Shown here one piece after another: positions 8,239 to 15,565 of a stretch of DNA of 64,000 nt (position 1 is the first letter of the stretch; every line of letters starts with the position of its first letter). The DNA is from Nocardioides potassii (GTDB lineage Bacteria > Actinomycetota > Actinomycetes > Propionibacteriales > Nocardioidaceae), in contig NZ_JAKJHZ010000009.1 in the NCBI RefSeq assembly GCF_021648885.1, forward strand, positions 248,001-312,000, in the 5' to 3' direction. The notes under the pieces were generated by a model, which saw nothing but the letters and a program-made list of their open reading frames with translations, ran no database searches and had not been told where the DNA came from. A program made the translations under genes and the position numbers.

Positions 8239-8744
8239 CCACCACGCAGAGCCCCGACAGCAGCACCCGCTTCCCCGAGGCCGCGATCCTCGCCGACGAG
8301 CACGTGCCGGCGGTCCACATCTGGCGCGACTTCGACGCGCGCGTCGAGCAGGTCGTGCGGGCGCACACCGACGCCGACCTGTTCGCCCAGTGGATCGGCC
8401 CCGACTCGCTCACCACCACGATCGACGAGTGGTCGTGCCGCACCAACGGCGCCTACCGCTACGTGTCGCGGCGCGGCGAGGAGGAGTACGCCTTCCGCGG
8501 CACGTTCCCCTTCGTCGGCGAGGACAAGATCGTCCAGACCTTCACGTGGGAGGGCATGCCCGAGGCGGTCGCTCTCGAGACCCTGACCTTCGAGGACCTC
8601 GGCGACGGCCGCACGCGGCTCCACGGCTTCTCGATCTGCGACTCCTTCGAGGCCCGCGACCAGATGCTCGCCAGCGGCATGGAGGTCGGGATCCACGAGG
8701 GCTACGCCAAGCTCGACCGGATGCTCGGGGCGGGCGACCTCTGA
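8235..8744 (+). CDS. SRPBCC (AHA1/START-like) domain protein
   Basis: The 169-residue protein is an activator-of-Hsp90-homologue-1-like member of the SRPBCC superfamily. Diagnostic features are 'IWRDFDARVEQVVRAHTDADLFAQWIGPD' near the N-terminus (read in two parts), the central 'FRGTFPFVGEDKIVQTFTWEG' strands and the C-terminal helix 'GIHEGYAKLDRML'. These proteins form a hydrophobic cavity that binds small ligands. Pairing with an ArsR regulator in overlapping genes is a recurrent bacterial arrangement. It overlaps the ArsR gene by 4 bases and the next gene by 1, so translational coupling is likely. The ligand is unknown. Confidence 0.85.
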   Translation: MTTTQSPDSSTRFPEAAILADEHVPAVHIWRDFDARVEQVVRAHTDADLFAQWIGPDSLTTTIDEWSCRTNGAYRYVSRRGEEEYAFRGTFPFVGEDKIVQTFTWEGMPEAVALETLTFEDLGDGRTRLHGFSICDSFEARDQMLASGMEVGIHEGYAKLDRMLGAGDL

Positions 8745-9322
8745 TGGCACTCCCCGAGTCCCCCGCCGAGCGCCACCGGGAGGTGGCCGGCGCCCTCTCC
8801 CGGCTCACCGAGCAGGTGAGCGACTGGTCCGCCCCCGCTCCTGTCGACGGCTGGGCGGCCCGGGACGTCGTCGACCACCTGGTCTCGTGGTTCCGCGGGT
8901 TCCTGTCCGCGGGTGGGGTCGACCTCGATCCGGGCCCGAACCCCACCGACGACCCGGTCGCCGCCTGGCGGCACCACGCCGCGGGCGTCCAGGGGCTGCT
9001 CGACCACCGCGGCGAGGAGGACTTCACGCACCCCTACGTCGGGACGCACCCGCTCGCGACGGCGGTCGACCGCTTCTACACCGCCGACGTCTTCATGCAC
9101 TCGTGGGACCTGGCCCGCGCCACCGGCCAGGACCCCCACCTGGACGAGGACGAGGCGGGCCGGATGCTGGAGGGCATGCGGCCCATCGAGGCGATGCTCC
9201 GCGACTCGGGGCAGTACGGGCCCGCGGTACCCGTCCCTGACGACGCGTCCGCGGTCGACCGGCTGATGGGCTTCGTCGGCCGCGACCCCTCGTGGCGTCC
9301 CGCCGAGGCAGACTCGCGATGA
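8744..9322 (+). CDS. TIGR03086-type / mycothiol-dependent maleylpyruvate isomerase-like metal-binding protein
   Basis: This 192-residue protein belongs to the DinB/MDMPI four-helix superfamily of actinobacteria. The metal-site histidine is in 'DVVDHLVSWF' (about residue 46) and the second half of the site is in 'FMHSWDLARATG'. Known relatives use mycothiol as a thiol cofactor or act as metal-dependent thiol transferases; the reaction here is not known. The start ATG at 8744 overlaps the previous stop as TGATG, and the downstream DHFR-like gene overlaps it by 4 bases. All four genes of this operon should be translated together. Confidence 0.8.
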   Translation: MALPESPAERHREVAGALSRLTEQVSDWSAPAPVDGWAARDVVDHLVSWFRGFLSAGGVDLDPGPNPTDDPVAAWRHHAAGVQGLLDHRGEEDFTHPYVGTHPLATAVDRFYTADVFMHSWDLARATGQDPHLDEDEAGRMLEGMRPIEAMLRDSGQYGPAVPVPDDASAVDRLMGFVGRDPSWRPAEADSR

Positions 9323-9918
9323 GCACCGTCGTGCTGCACGGTGTGGTGTCGCTCGACGGGTTCGTCGCCGGCCCCGACGACGACCCCGGCCCGATCTTCG
9401 ACTGGTACGTCAACGGCGACCATCGTCTGGACTCCCAGGACATGGCCGACCCCGCACCGGGCGGGCTGCGGGTGTCGCGGGCGTCCTACGACTACGTCCG
9501 ACCGATGTGGGACGCGATCGGGGTCATGGTGATCGGTCGCCACCTGTTCGACCTCACCAACGGGTGGGAGGGCAGGCCGCCGACCGGAGACCACGTGGTC
9601 GTCGTGTCCCACCGGCCGAAGCCCGACGGCTGGCACCCGGAGGCGGCGTACCACTTCGTCGACGACCTCACCGCCGCCATCGCCACCGCCCGTGGGCTCG
9701 CCGGTGACCGCGTGGTCGCGCTCGCGGCCGGGGATGTGGGTGGCCAGGCACTCGCGCTCGGCCTCGTCGACGAGGTCGCCCTGGACCTCGCGCCGGTCGT
9801 GCTCGGCGAGGGCAAGCGCTTCTTCGGGCCCAACAGCACCAGCGTGCTCCTCGACGACCCGCACGTCGTCATCCAGGGCGACCGTGTGCTCCACCTGCGC
9901 TACCGCGTGCGCCGCTGA
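9319..9918 (+). CDS. Dihydrofolate reductase-family (RibD C-terminal) protein
   Basis: The 199-residue protein has the fold signature of DHFR/RibD C-terminal reductases. The N-terminal strand and substrate loop are 'VVLHGVVSLDGFVAGPDDD', the 'VMVIGRHLFD' element follows, and 'ALAAGDVGGQALALGLVDE' corresponds to the NADP-binding region. It is too divergent to be the housekeeping folate enzyme. Such stand-alone proteins usually accompany small regulatory operons and their substrate is generally unassigned. It is the last gene of the ArsR operon, overlapping the preceding gene by 4 bases. Confidence 0.82.
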   Translation: MSTVVLHGVVSLDGFVAGPDDDPGPIFDWYVNGDHRLDSQDMADPAPGGLRVSRASYDYVRPMWDAIGVMVIGRHLFDLTNGWEGRPPTGDHVVVVSHRPKPDGWHPEAAYHFVDDLTAAIATARGLAGDRVVALAAGDVGGQALALGLVDEVALDLAPVVLGEGKRFFGPNSTSVLLDDPHVVIQGDRVLHLRYRVRR

Positions 9919-9932
9919 CCCCGGCGTCCTCG

Positions 9933-9938
9933 TAGGGT
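9933..9938 (+). promoter_or_regulatory. Putative -10 element, leaderless promoter of the ketopantoate-reductase-like gene
   Basis: TAGGGT lies 7 bases upstream of the ATG at 9946 in the 27-base gap after the DHFR-like gene. This fits a leaderless transcript. No clear -35 hexamer is seen. Confidence 0.4.
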
Positions 9939-9945
9939 CGAGGGC

Positions 9946-10902
9946 ATGCGATACGTCGTCTACGGCGCCGGGGCCGTCGGTGGGGTCGTCGGCGGCCACC
10001 TGCACCTCGCGGGCCTCCCGGTCACCCTCGTCGCCCGCGGCGCCCACCTCGACGCGATCAGGTCGCGCGGGCTGGTGCTCGACGCCGGGGACGGCCGCCA
10101 CACGGTCGACGCCCCGGCCACCGACACGGCCGCCGAGGTCCGGTGGACCGACGACACCGTCGTGGTCCTCGCCGTGAAGTCCCACCAGGCCGCTGTCGCC
10201 CTCGCCGACCTGCGCGAGCACGCGCCGCCCGGCACCGCGATCGTCTGCGCGACCAACGGCGTCGCGACCGAGGTGGCGGCGCTGCGCCTCTTCCCTCGGA
10301 CGTACGCCGTCTGCGTGATGCTGCCGTCGTCGCACCTCGAGCCCGGGGTGGTCGTCGCCGGCTGCCACCCGACCCCGGCCATCCTCGACATCGGCCGGAT
10401 CCCCGGCGGCACCGACGAGACCACCGCGGCGGTCGCGACCGACCTCGCGACCGCGAGGATCGCGTCGGTCGAGCGTGACGACATCATGGCGTGGAAGCGG
10501 CGCAAGCTCCTGATGAACCTCGGCAACGGCGTCGACGCCTCCTTCGCCGAGGGCGACGCTGCCGACGAGCTCGCCGAACGAGCCCGGGTCGAGGGCGAGC
10601 AGACCCTGACCGCCGCCGGGCTCGCCTACGTCACCGCGGAGCAGGACCGCGAACGCCGCGGGTCCATCCTCCGGCGGCGTCCCGACCTCGACCGTCGCGG
10701 CGGGTCCACCTGGCAGAGCCTGGCCCGCGGCACCGGCGACTCCGAGATCGACTACCTGTCGGGCGAGGTCGTGCTGCTCGGCCGCCTCCACGGCGTGCCG
10801 ACCCCGGTCAACGAGGCCGTCGTCGCCGCCACCCGCCACCTCGCCCGGACGGGCGGAGCTCCCCGCAGCCTCGACGCCTCCGAGGTGCTGGCCTCCCTCT
10901 GA
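9946..10902 (+). CDS. Ketopantoate reductase family (ApbA/PanE-like) oxidoreductase
   Basis: This 318-residue protein begins with the NADP-binding motif 'YVVYGAGAVGGVVGGHL' (GxGxxG). The N-terminal Rossmann domain is followed by a helical C-terminal domain in which 'MAWKRRKLLMNLGNGVDA' holds the conserved catalytic-helix Lys and Asn of 2-dehydropantoate 2-reductases. The family makes pantoate for CoA synthesis, but many paralogues act on other 2-keto acids, and no panB/panC neighbour is present. I therefore call the family and not PanE itself. Confidence 0.85.
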   Translation: MRYVVYGAGAVGGVVGGHLHLAGLPVTLVARGAHLDAIRSRGLVLDAGDGRHTVDAPATDTAAEVRWTDDTVVVLAVKSHQAAVALADLREHAPPGTAIVCATNGVATEVAALRLFPRTYAVCVMLPSSHLEPGVVVAGCHPTPAILDIGRIPGGTDETTAAVATDLATARIASVERDDIMAWKRRKLLMNLGNGVDASFAEGDAADELAERARVEGEQTLTAAGLAYVTAEQDRERRGSILRRRPDLDRRGGSTWQSLARGTGDSEIDYLSGEVVLLGRLHGVPTPVNEAVVAATRHLARTGGAPRSLDASEVLASL

Positions 10903-10960
10903 TCCCCGAGCGGTGGGTGAGGGGGACTTCCGGGCCGCGGAACCAGCCTGGGCCACCGCT

Positions 10961-11372
10961 GCCCAGCGTGTCGACGTACGACGCACCCGCGGCGGTGCGT
11001 AAGGAGGATTCCCGAGCCCCAGAGCCCACCTCAGCCACCGCCCCCGCGTGTCGTCGTACGACGCGCCCGCGGGAGGTGGTGGAGCCACATTGCGGCGGCC
11101 AGGAATGTGGGTGGACCACCGCTCCCCCGCGTGTCGCCGTACGACACGCCCGTGGGAGGTGGTGGAGCCACATTCCGGCGGCAAGGAATGTGGGTGGACC
11201 ACCGCTCCCCCGCGTGTCGTCGTACGACAGGCCCGCGGGCGGTGGCGGAGCCACATTCCGGCGGCAAGGAATGTGGGTGGACCACCGCTCCCCCGCGTGT
11301 CGTCGTACGACGCGCCCGCGGGAGGTGGTGGAGCCACATTCCGGCGGCAAGGAATGTGGGTGGACCACCGCT
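10961..11372. repeat. Array of four 83-bp tandem repeats plus one degenerate 80-bp copy
   Basis: Four near-identical units start at 11041, 11124, 11207 and 11290; the last ends at 11372. A diverged copy of about 80 bases (10961-11040) precedes them, keeping only its first third clearly. Each unit has two internal symmetries. One is the palindrome GTCGTACGAC (altered to GCCGTACGAC in unit 2). The other is a hairpin with arms CCACATTCC/GGAATGTGG around an 8-base loop, flanked by GGTGG...CCACC that can extend the stem. Units 2-4 have identical arms; unit 1 carries ATTGC and GGCC variants. There are no target-site duplications, transposase gene or spacers, so this is neither an IS nor a CRISPR array. 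Confidence 0.85.
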
Positions 11373-11394
11373 CGAGCGCCCGGAGGTACGACGA

Positions 11395-11425
11395 AGGCCC
11401 GCCACCCCAGCGGGGTGACGGGCCT
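11395..11425 (-). terminator. Terminator hairpin downstream of rplQ
   Basis: Arms AGGCCCGCCACCCC and GGGGTGACGGGCCT form a 14-base stem with one mismatch around the triloop AGC. It lies 19 bases beyond the rplQ stop. No long U-tract follows, as is common for actinobacterial terminators. Being symmetrical, it may also stop transcripts coming from the plus strand through the repeats. Confidence 0.75.
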
Positions 11426-11443
11426 CGTGCGTGACGGCGTGGA

Positions 11444-12061
11444 TCAGGCCTTGGTGTCGTCCTCCGACGACTCCTCGGCGGCCTCGGCAGCAGCCTCGTG
11501 CTCCTCGGCAGCAGCCTCGTGCTCGGCGGCGGCCGCTTCGTGCTCCTCGGCAGCAGCCTCGTGCTCGGCGGCGGCGGCCTCGTGCTCCTCGGCAGCCGTC
11601 TCGGCGGTGGTGTCCTCGGTCTCCTCGGCCTCGACCGGAGCAGCAGCCGGCGCCGGAGCAGCGGCCTTCTCGGTCTTCTTGGTCGAGGGGGCCTTCGGGC
11701 TGTAGGCCTCGGTCACCAGCTCGATGACCGCCATGGGGGCGTTGTCGCCCTTGCGCGGGCCGATCTTGGTGATGCGGGTGTAGCCACCGGGACGCTCCGA
11801 GAAGGTCGGGGCGATCTCGGTGAACAGCGTGTGCACGACCGACTTGTCGTGGATGGTCTTGAGGACCTCACGACGGTTGTGCAGGTCGCCGCGCTTGGCC
11901 TTGGTGATCAGCTTCTCCGCGACCGGGCGCAGAAGGCGCGCGCGGGTCTCGGTGGTGGTGATCCGGCCGTGCTCGAACAGGGCGGTGGCCAGGTTCGACA
12001 GCATCAGGCGCTGGTGGGCGGGGCTTCCGCCGAGGCGGGGACCCTTCTTGGGCTTGGGCAT
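11444..12061 (-). CDS. rplQ: 50S ribosomal protein L17 with a C-terminal heptad-repeat tail
   Basis: Residues 1-122 are a normal bacterial L17 ([19 protein letters not shown] start, '[14 protein letters not shown]'). L17 binds 23S rRNA near the exit tunnel. The protein is 205 residues, about 85 longer than usual. The tail has an Ala/Pro/Glu linker (about 125-157), then five consecutive 7-residue units of the type [EA]EHEAAA (158-192) and an acidic end. The matching DNA has 21/42-base periodicity. Tails of this region are variable in actinobacteria, and its function is unknown. It is the last gene of the rpoA operon, followed by a strong hairpin. Confidence 0.95.
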   Translation of the reverse strand: MPKPKKGPRLGGSPAHQRLMLSNLATALFEHGRITTTETRARLLRPVAEKLITKAKRGDLHNRREVLKTIHDKSVVHTLFTEIAPTFSERPGGYTRITKIGPRKGDNAPMAVIELVTEAYSPKAPSTKKTEKAAAPAPAAAPVEAEETEDTTAETAAEEHEAAAAEHEAAAEEHEAAAAEHEAAAEEHEAAAEAAEESSEDDTKA

Positions 12062-12106
12062 GGTGTGCCTTCTTCCTCTCGGGCCGTGTCAGGTACCCGG
12101 GTAGAC

Positions 12107-12137
12107 GACCGGCCCAGTCAGAGCGCTGGGCCCGGTC
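12107..12137 (-). terminator. Hairpin in the rpoA-rplQ intergenic region
   Basis: GACCGGGCCCAG and CTGGGCCGGTC on the minus strand pair across an 8-base loop with one bulge. It sits in the 115-base gap between rpoA and rplQ. Since L17 must be made in large amounts, this may be a partial terminator or an RNA-processing/stability hairpin, not a full stop. Confidence 0.4.
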
Positions 12138-12176
12138 GGTTTTGGTGGTACGACCCTCGCGTCGAGGGCCGGGAGA

Positions 12177-13193
12177 TCAGAGCTGCTCGTCCTCGATGAA
12201 GGCGTCGTCGTCATCGTCGCCGTAGGCGGCGAGGGCGGCGTGCGGGTCGAAGCCGGGCGCGCTGTCCTTGAGCGAGAGGCCCATCTCGACGAGCTTGGCC
12301 TTGACCTCGTCGATCGACTTCGCACCGAAGTTGCGGATGTCGAGCAGGTCCTGCTCCGAGCGCGAGATGAGCTCGCCCACGGTGTGGATGCCCTCGCGCT
12401 TGAGGCAGTTGTAGCTGCGAACGGTGAGCTGCAGGTCCTCGACCGGGAGGGCGAGGTCGGCGGCGAGCTGCTCGTCGACGGGCGACGGGCCGATGTCGAT
12501 GCCCTCGGCCTCGACGTTGAGCTCGCGGGCAAGGCCGAACAGCTCGACGAGCGTCTTGCCGGCCGAGGCGATCGCGTCGCGGGGACGGATCGACTGCTTG
12601 GTCTCGACGTCGATGACGAGCTTGTCGAAGTCGGTGCGCTGCTCGACACGGGTGGCCTCGACCTTGTAGGTCACCTTCAGGACGGGGCTGTAGATCGAGT
12701 CGACCGGCATGCGGCCGATCTCGTTGTCCGCACCCTTGTTCTGGACCGACGAGACGTAGCCGCGGCCGCGCTCGACGACGAGCTCCATCTCCAGCTTGCC
12801 CTTGTCGGACAGCGTGGCGATCTTGAGGTCGGGGTTGTGGACCTCCACGCCGGCGGGCGGCGTGATGTCGGCAGCGGTGACGTCACCGGCACCGGACTTG
12901 CGGAGGTACATCACGACGGGCTCGTCGTGCTCGGAGGAGACGACGATGCCCTTGAGGTTGAGGATGATCTCGGTCATGTCCTCGGTGACGCCCTCGATGG
13001 TCGAGAACTCGTGGAGGACGGAGTCGACCTTGATGCTGGTGACCGACGCACCCGGGATCGAGCTGAGGAGCGTACGACGGAGCGAGTTGCCGAGCGTGTA
13101 GCCGAAGCCGGGCTCGAGGGGCTCGATGACGAACCGCGAGCGGAACTCGTCGACGGTCTCTTCCGTGAGGGTCGGGCGCTGAGCGATGAGCAC
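12177..13193 (-). CDS. rpoA: DNA-directed RNA polymerase subunit alpha
   Basis: The 338-residue alpha subunit starts [17 protein letters not shown]. Its N-terminal assembly domain contains '[25 protein letters not shown]'-type sequence (here with [12 protein letters not shown]). After a linker, the C-terminal domain (about 245-320) includes '[22 protein letters not shown]' in two parts and '[14 protein letters not shown]', the DNA UP-element and activator-binding surface. The tail is strongly acidic (DDDDDAF). It assembles the RNA polymerase core. It lies between rpsD and rplQ, the standard order, with 115-base gaps on both sides that each contain a hairpin. Confidence 0.97.
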   Translation of the reverse strand: MLIAQRPTLTEETVDEFRSRFVIEPLEPGFGYTLGNSLRRTLLSSIPGASVTSIKVDSVLHEFSTIEGVTEDMTEIILNLKGIVVSSEHDEPVVMYLRKSGAGDVTAADITPPAGVEVHNPDLKIATLSDKGKLEMELVVERGRGYVSSVQNKGADNEIGRMPVDSIYSPVLKVTYKVEATRVEQRTDFDKLVIDVETKQSIRPRDAIASAGKTLVELFGLARELNVEAEGIDIGPSPVDEQLAADLALPVEDLQLTVRSYNCLKREGIHTVGELISRSEQDLLDIRNFGAKSIDEVKAKLVEMGLSLKDSAPGFDPHAALAAYGDDDDDAFIEDEQL

Positions 13194-13272
13194 AGGTTGT
13201 TCCTTTCCGGATCCGACCGCTATTTGAGGGATCCGAACATGAGGTTGGCGGAAATGACGAGCTGGAAGAGGG

Positions 13273-13303
13273 CGTCGGCGGCCGCCCGGGGCGACCGCCG
13301 ACG
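13273..13303 (-). terminator. Hairpin downstream of rpsD
   Basis: Perfect 9-base arms CGTCGGCGG/CCGCCGACG flank a 13-base loop, 5 bases after the rpsD stop. It may attenuate transcription into rpoA or stabilise the 3' end of the upstream mRNA. The rest of the rpsD-rpoA gap holds two GGATCC boxes and no clear promoter. Confidence 0.4.
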
Positions 13304-13308
13304 GTGGA

Positions 13309-13917
13309 TCACTTCTTGGAGTAGTACTCCACGATGAGCTGCTCCTGGACCGGCACGTCGATCTGCGCGCGGACCGGGACCTGGTGGATGAGGATGCGCA
13401 TCCGCGAGGGGATGACCTCCATCCACGCGGGGGTGACGCGCTCGCCGTGGGTCTCGCGGGCGACGATCAGCGGCGTGATCTCGAGCGACTTCTCGCGCAC
13501 GTCGATGATGTCGTGGTCGGTGACCTGGAAGGACGGGATGTCGACCTTCTTGCCGTTGACCAGGAAGTGGCCGTGCACGACGAGCTGGCGGGCCTGGCGG
13601 CGCGTCCGGGCGAAGCCGGCGCGGTAGACCACGTTGTCGAGGCGGCACTCGAGGAGCTGCAGGAGGTTGTCGCCGGTCTTGCCCTGTCGACGGCTGGCCT
13701 CCTTGTAGTAGCGGACGAACTGCTTCTCCATCACGCCGTAGGTGAAGCGAGCCTTCTGCTTCTCACGGAGCTGCAGCAGGTACTCGGACTCCTTGATGCG
13801 GCCGCGGCCGTGCTGGCCGGGGGCGTAGGGACGCTTCTCGAAGGCAGCGTCCCCGCCGACGAGGTCGACACCGAGACGGCGCGACTTGCGGGTCATGGGA
13901 CCGGTGTAGCGGGCCAT
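13309..13917 (-). CDS. rpsD: 30S ribosomal protein S4
   Basis: The 202-residue primary 16S rRNA-binding protein starts [16 protein letters not shown]. It carries the S4 RNA-binding domain with '[27 protein letters not shown]' (about residues 90-116, read in segments). S4 nucleates the 5' domain of the 30S subunit and in many bacteria represses its own operon. No zinc-binding cysteine set is seen, so this is the Cys-minus form. It lies between rpsK and rpoA with a 28-base gap upstream. Confidence 0.97.
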   Translation of the reverse strand: MARYTGPMTRKSRRLGVDLVGGDAAFEKRPYAPGQHGRGRIKESEYLLQLREKQKARFTYGVMEKQFVRYYKEASRRQGKTGDNLLQLLECRLDNVVYRAGFARTRRQARQLVVHGHFLVNGKKVDIPSFQVTDHDIIDVREKSLEITPLIVARETHGERVTPAWMEVIPSRMRILIHQVPVRAQIDVPVQEQLIVEYYSKK

Positions 13918-13945
13918 GTGTCAGTCTCTCTTTCTCAGTCTCGGG

Positions 13946-14341
13946 TCAGACGCGGCGGCGCTTGGGCGGCCGGCATCCGTTGTGCGGGGTGGGCGTGACG
14001 TCCTGGATGGTGCCGACCTCGAGGCCGATGGCACCCAGCGAACGGATCGCGGTCTCACGACCCGAGCCCGGACCCTTGACGAAGACGTCGATCTTCTTCA
14101 TGCCGTGGTCCATGGCGCGACGGCCGGCGGCCTCGGCAGCCATCTGGGCGGCGAAGGGGGTGGACTTGCGCGAGCCCTTGAAGCCGACGGTGCCGGCAGA
14201 GGCCCACGAGATCACCGCACCGGTCGGGTCGGTGATCGTGACGATGGTGTTGTTGAACGTGCTCTTGATGTGGGCTTCGCCCTGGGCGACGTTCTTCTTC
14301 TCCTTGCGGCGGACCTTGGTCGCGCGGCTCTTGGGAGGCAT
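13946..14341 (-). CDS. rpsK: 30S ribosomal protein S11
   Basis: This 131-residue platform protein begins [18 protein letters not shown] and has the conserved '[16 protein letters not shown]' and C-terminal '[18 protein letters not shown]' segments. S11 binds 16S rRNA near the E-site cleft. The gene order rpsM-rpsK-rpsD-rpoA-rplQ is the usual alpha operon. The upstream gap to rpsM is 67 bases. Confidence 0.97.
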   Translation of the reverse strand: MPPKSRATKVRRKEKKNVAQGEAHIKSTFNNTIVTITDPTGAVISWASAGTVGFKGSRKSTPFAAQMAAEAAGRRAMDHGMKKIDVFVKGPGSGRETAIRSLGAIGLEVGTIQDVTPTPHNGCRPPKRRRV

Positions 14342-14408
14342 TCAGTAACTCCTGTGAGGTTCTGGTCTGGAAGCTTCGATGACGAGGGTGATCAGCGCAG
14401 GGCGCCGA

Positions 14409-14783
14409 TCACTTCGCCTTCTTCTTGCCGGCGACGGTGCGCTTCGGACCCTTGCGGGTGCGCGCGTTGGTCTTGGTGCGCTGGCCGCGGACCGGGAGGC
14501 CCATGCGGTGGCGGCGACCCTGGTAGCTGCCGATCTCGATCTTGCGGCGGATGTCCGCCTGGACCTCACGGCGGAGGTCACCCTCGATCTTGAAGTTGGC
14601 TTCGATCTCGTCGCGAAGCTTGACCAGCTCCTCGTCACCGAGCGTGTGGACCCGGGCGTTCGGGTCGACGCCGGTGGCAGCGAGCAGCTGCTGGGCGCGG
14701 GTACGGCCGATGCCGTAGATGTAGGTGAGTGCGATCTCGATGCGCTTGTCGCGCGGGAGGTCGACACCAACGAGGCGTGCCAT
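14409..14783 (-). CDS. rpsM: 30S ribosomal protein S13
   Basis: The 124-residue head protein starts [21 protein letters not shown]. It shows the helix-two-turn-helix region ending with '[20 protein letters not shown]', and the basic tail that contacts the P-site tRNA. It contributes to the intersubunit bridges B1a/B1b. A 217-base spacer separates it from rpmJ upstream, longer than elsewhere in this operon. Confidence 0.97.
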   Translation of the reverse strand: MARLVGVDLPRDKRIEIALTYIYGIGRTRAQQLLAATGVDPNARVHTLGDEELVKLRDEIEANFKIEGDLRREVQADIRRKIEIGSYQGRRHRMGLPVRGQRTKTNARTRKGPKRTVAGKKKAK

Positions 14784-14978
14784 GTGGCGGTTTCCTTGTC
14801 TGTTCTCGCATCGGTTTCAGGTCGTGTCGCGTCCCAACCCGCCTCGGGTGGGCTCCGGCCGGTGCTCCGGAGGTGACTTCGGTCAGGCGGTGCCTGGCCT
14901 AGCGATCACGTTGTGGGTGAAGCGGTGTTGCATCAGGTCCGGCGGAGCCGGAGCTGAGGGTCATCGCGAGCCGCGCTG

Positions 14979-14995
14979 CCGCTTGCGGCAAGCGG
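14979..14995 (-). terminator. Short hairpin just after rpmJ
   Basis: Arms CCGCTTG/CAAGCGG with the triloop CCG (minus strand) begin 5 bases after the rpmJ stop. It may be a weak terminator or processing site. The remaining ~180 bases up to rpsM show no other clear signal. Confidence 0.35.
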
Positions 14996-15000
14996 TTGGA

Positions 15001-15114
15001 TCAACCCTGGCGCTGCTTGTGGCGCGGGTTCTCGCAGATGACCATGACCCGGCCGTGACGGCGGATGACCTTGCACTTGTCACAGATGGGCTTGACGCTC
15101 GGGTTGACCTTCAT
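15001..15114 (-). CDS. rpmJ: 50S ribosomal protein L36
   Basis: This 37-residue protein ([19 protein letters not shown]...) has the zinc-ribbon ligands Cys11, Cys14, Cys27 and His32 of the C+ form of L36. The gene is too short for most gene finders but occupies the conserved position directly after infA, 32 bases downstream of it. Retention of all four ligands means zinc is needed. Organisms with this form often carry a second, cysteine-free copy elsewhere. Confidence 0.95.
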   Translation of the reverse strand: MKVNPSVKPICDKCKVIRRHGRVMVICENPRHKQRQG

Positions 15115-15146
15115 GTCAACGGATTCCTTGCTACTCGGCTGACGGC

Positions 15147-15368
15147 TTACTTGTAGCGGTAGACGATCCGACCCCGGGTGAGGTCGTACGGCGAGAGCTC
15201 CACCACGACCCGGTCCTCGGGGAGGATCCGGATGTAGTGCTGTCGCATCTTGCCGCTGATGTGCGCGAGCACCTTGTGCCCGTTGGCCAGCTCCACACGG
15301 AACATGGCGTTGGGAAGGGCCTCCACGACGGTGCCCTCGATCTCGATCACGCCTTCTTTCTTCGGCAT
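15147..15368 (-). CDS. infA: Translation initiation factor IF-1
   Basis: The 73-residue OB-fold protein begins [19 protein letters not shown] and contains '[21 protein letters not shown]', the RNA-binding surface that sits over the ribosomal A site (cited here in part). The open frame allows an earlier start giving MED, but MPKKEG matches the family, and GGAGG lies just upstream on the minus strand. It usually follows map; here it follows the end of the MoxR locus and opens a separate operon with rpmJ and the alpha operon. Confidence 0.96.
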   Translation of the reverse strand: MPKKEGVIEIEGTVVEALPNAMFRVELANGHKVLAHISGKMRQHYIRILPEDRVVVELSPYDLTRGRIVYRYK

Positions 15369-15404
15369 GTCCTCCACAATCTGTTGTCTCGTTGTCTACC
15401 GTGG

Positions 15405-15460
15405 CCCGGGAACCGCCCGGCACCTGAAGGGACCGGTGGACCTCGTGGGCGGTTCCTGGG
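15405..15460 (-). terminator. Large inverted repeat between the transglutaminase-like gene and infA
   Basis: CCC-G-GGAACCGCCC at 15405-15418 pairs with GGGCGGTTCC-T-GGG at 15447-15460, a 14-base stem with one mismatch and a 28-base loop. The loop can form a small inner helix (CACC/GGTG). It lies 106-161 bases after the stop of the MoxR operon and 37 bases before the infA ATG. It could be the operon terminator or a structured infA leader. No infA promoter could be assigned with confidence in the remaining gap. Confidence 0.5.
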
Positions 15461-15565
15461 AGCCTCATCCCGGGCACGCGCACGGACGTCTGGGACGATC
15501 GCACGAGATTCCGGGCAGCCGCGAGGCACCACGAAACACAGCCCACGTTGGGCCGACGCACCAGT

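Larger units (their letters stand above)
10903..11443. other. Gene-free region holding a tandem repeat array and the rplQ terminator
   Basis: No real gene is seen in these 541 bases between the convergent ketopantoate-reductase-like gene and rplQ. Long open frames exist on both strands only because the repeats lack stop codons. The repeat period of 83 is not a multiple of three, so any translation cycles through three unrelated peptide versions of the same DNA. The stretch contains the repeats described separately and, at its right end, a terminator hairpin. Confidence 0.8.

Noticed and set aside
9076..11337. A 753-residue minus-strand open frame through the 83-bp repeats
   Set aside because: The repeat period is not a multiple of three, so the apparent protein is the same DNA read in three successive frames. 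It also runs antisense through the DHFR-like and ketopantoate-reductase-like genes.
10961..11372. CRISPR array
   Set aside because: Units are contiguous with no variable spacers, the period is 83, and there are no cas genes.
14784..15000. A gene or riboswitch between rpmJ and rpsM
   Set aside because: No frame with coding character and no recognised RNA motif was found; only a short hairpin after rpmJ is visible.
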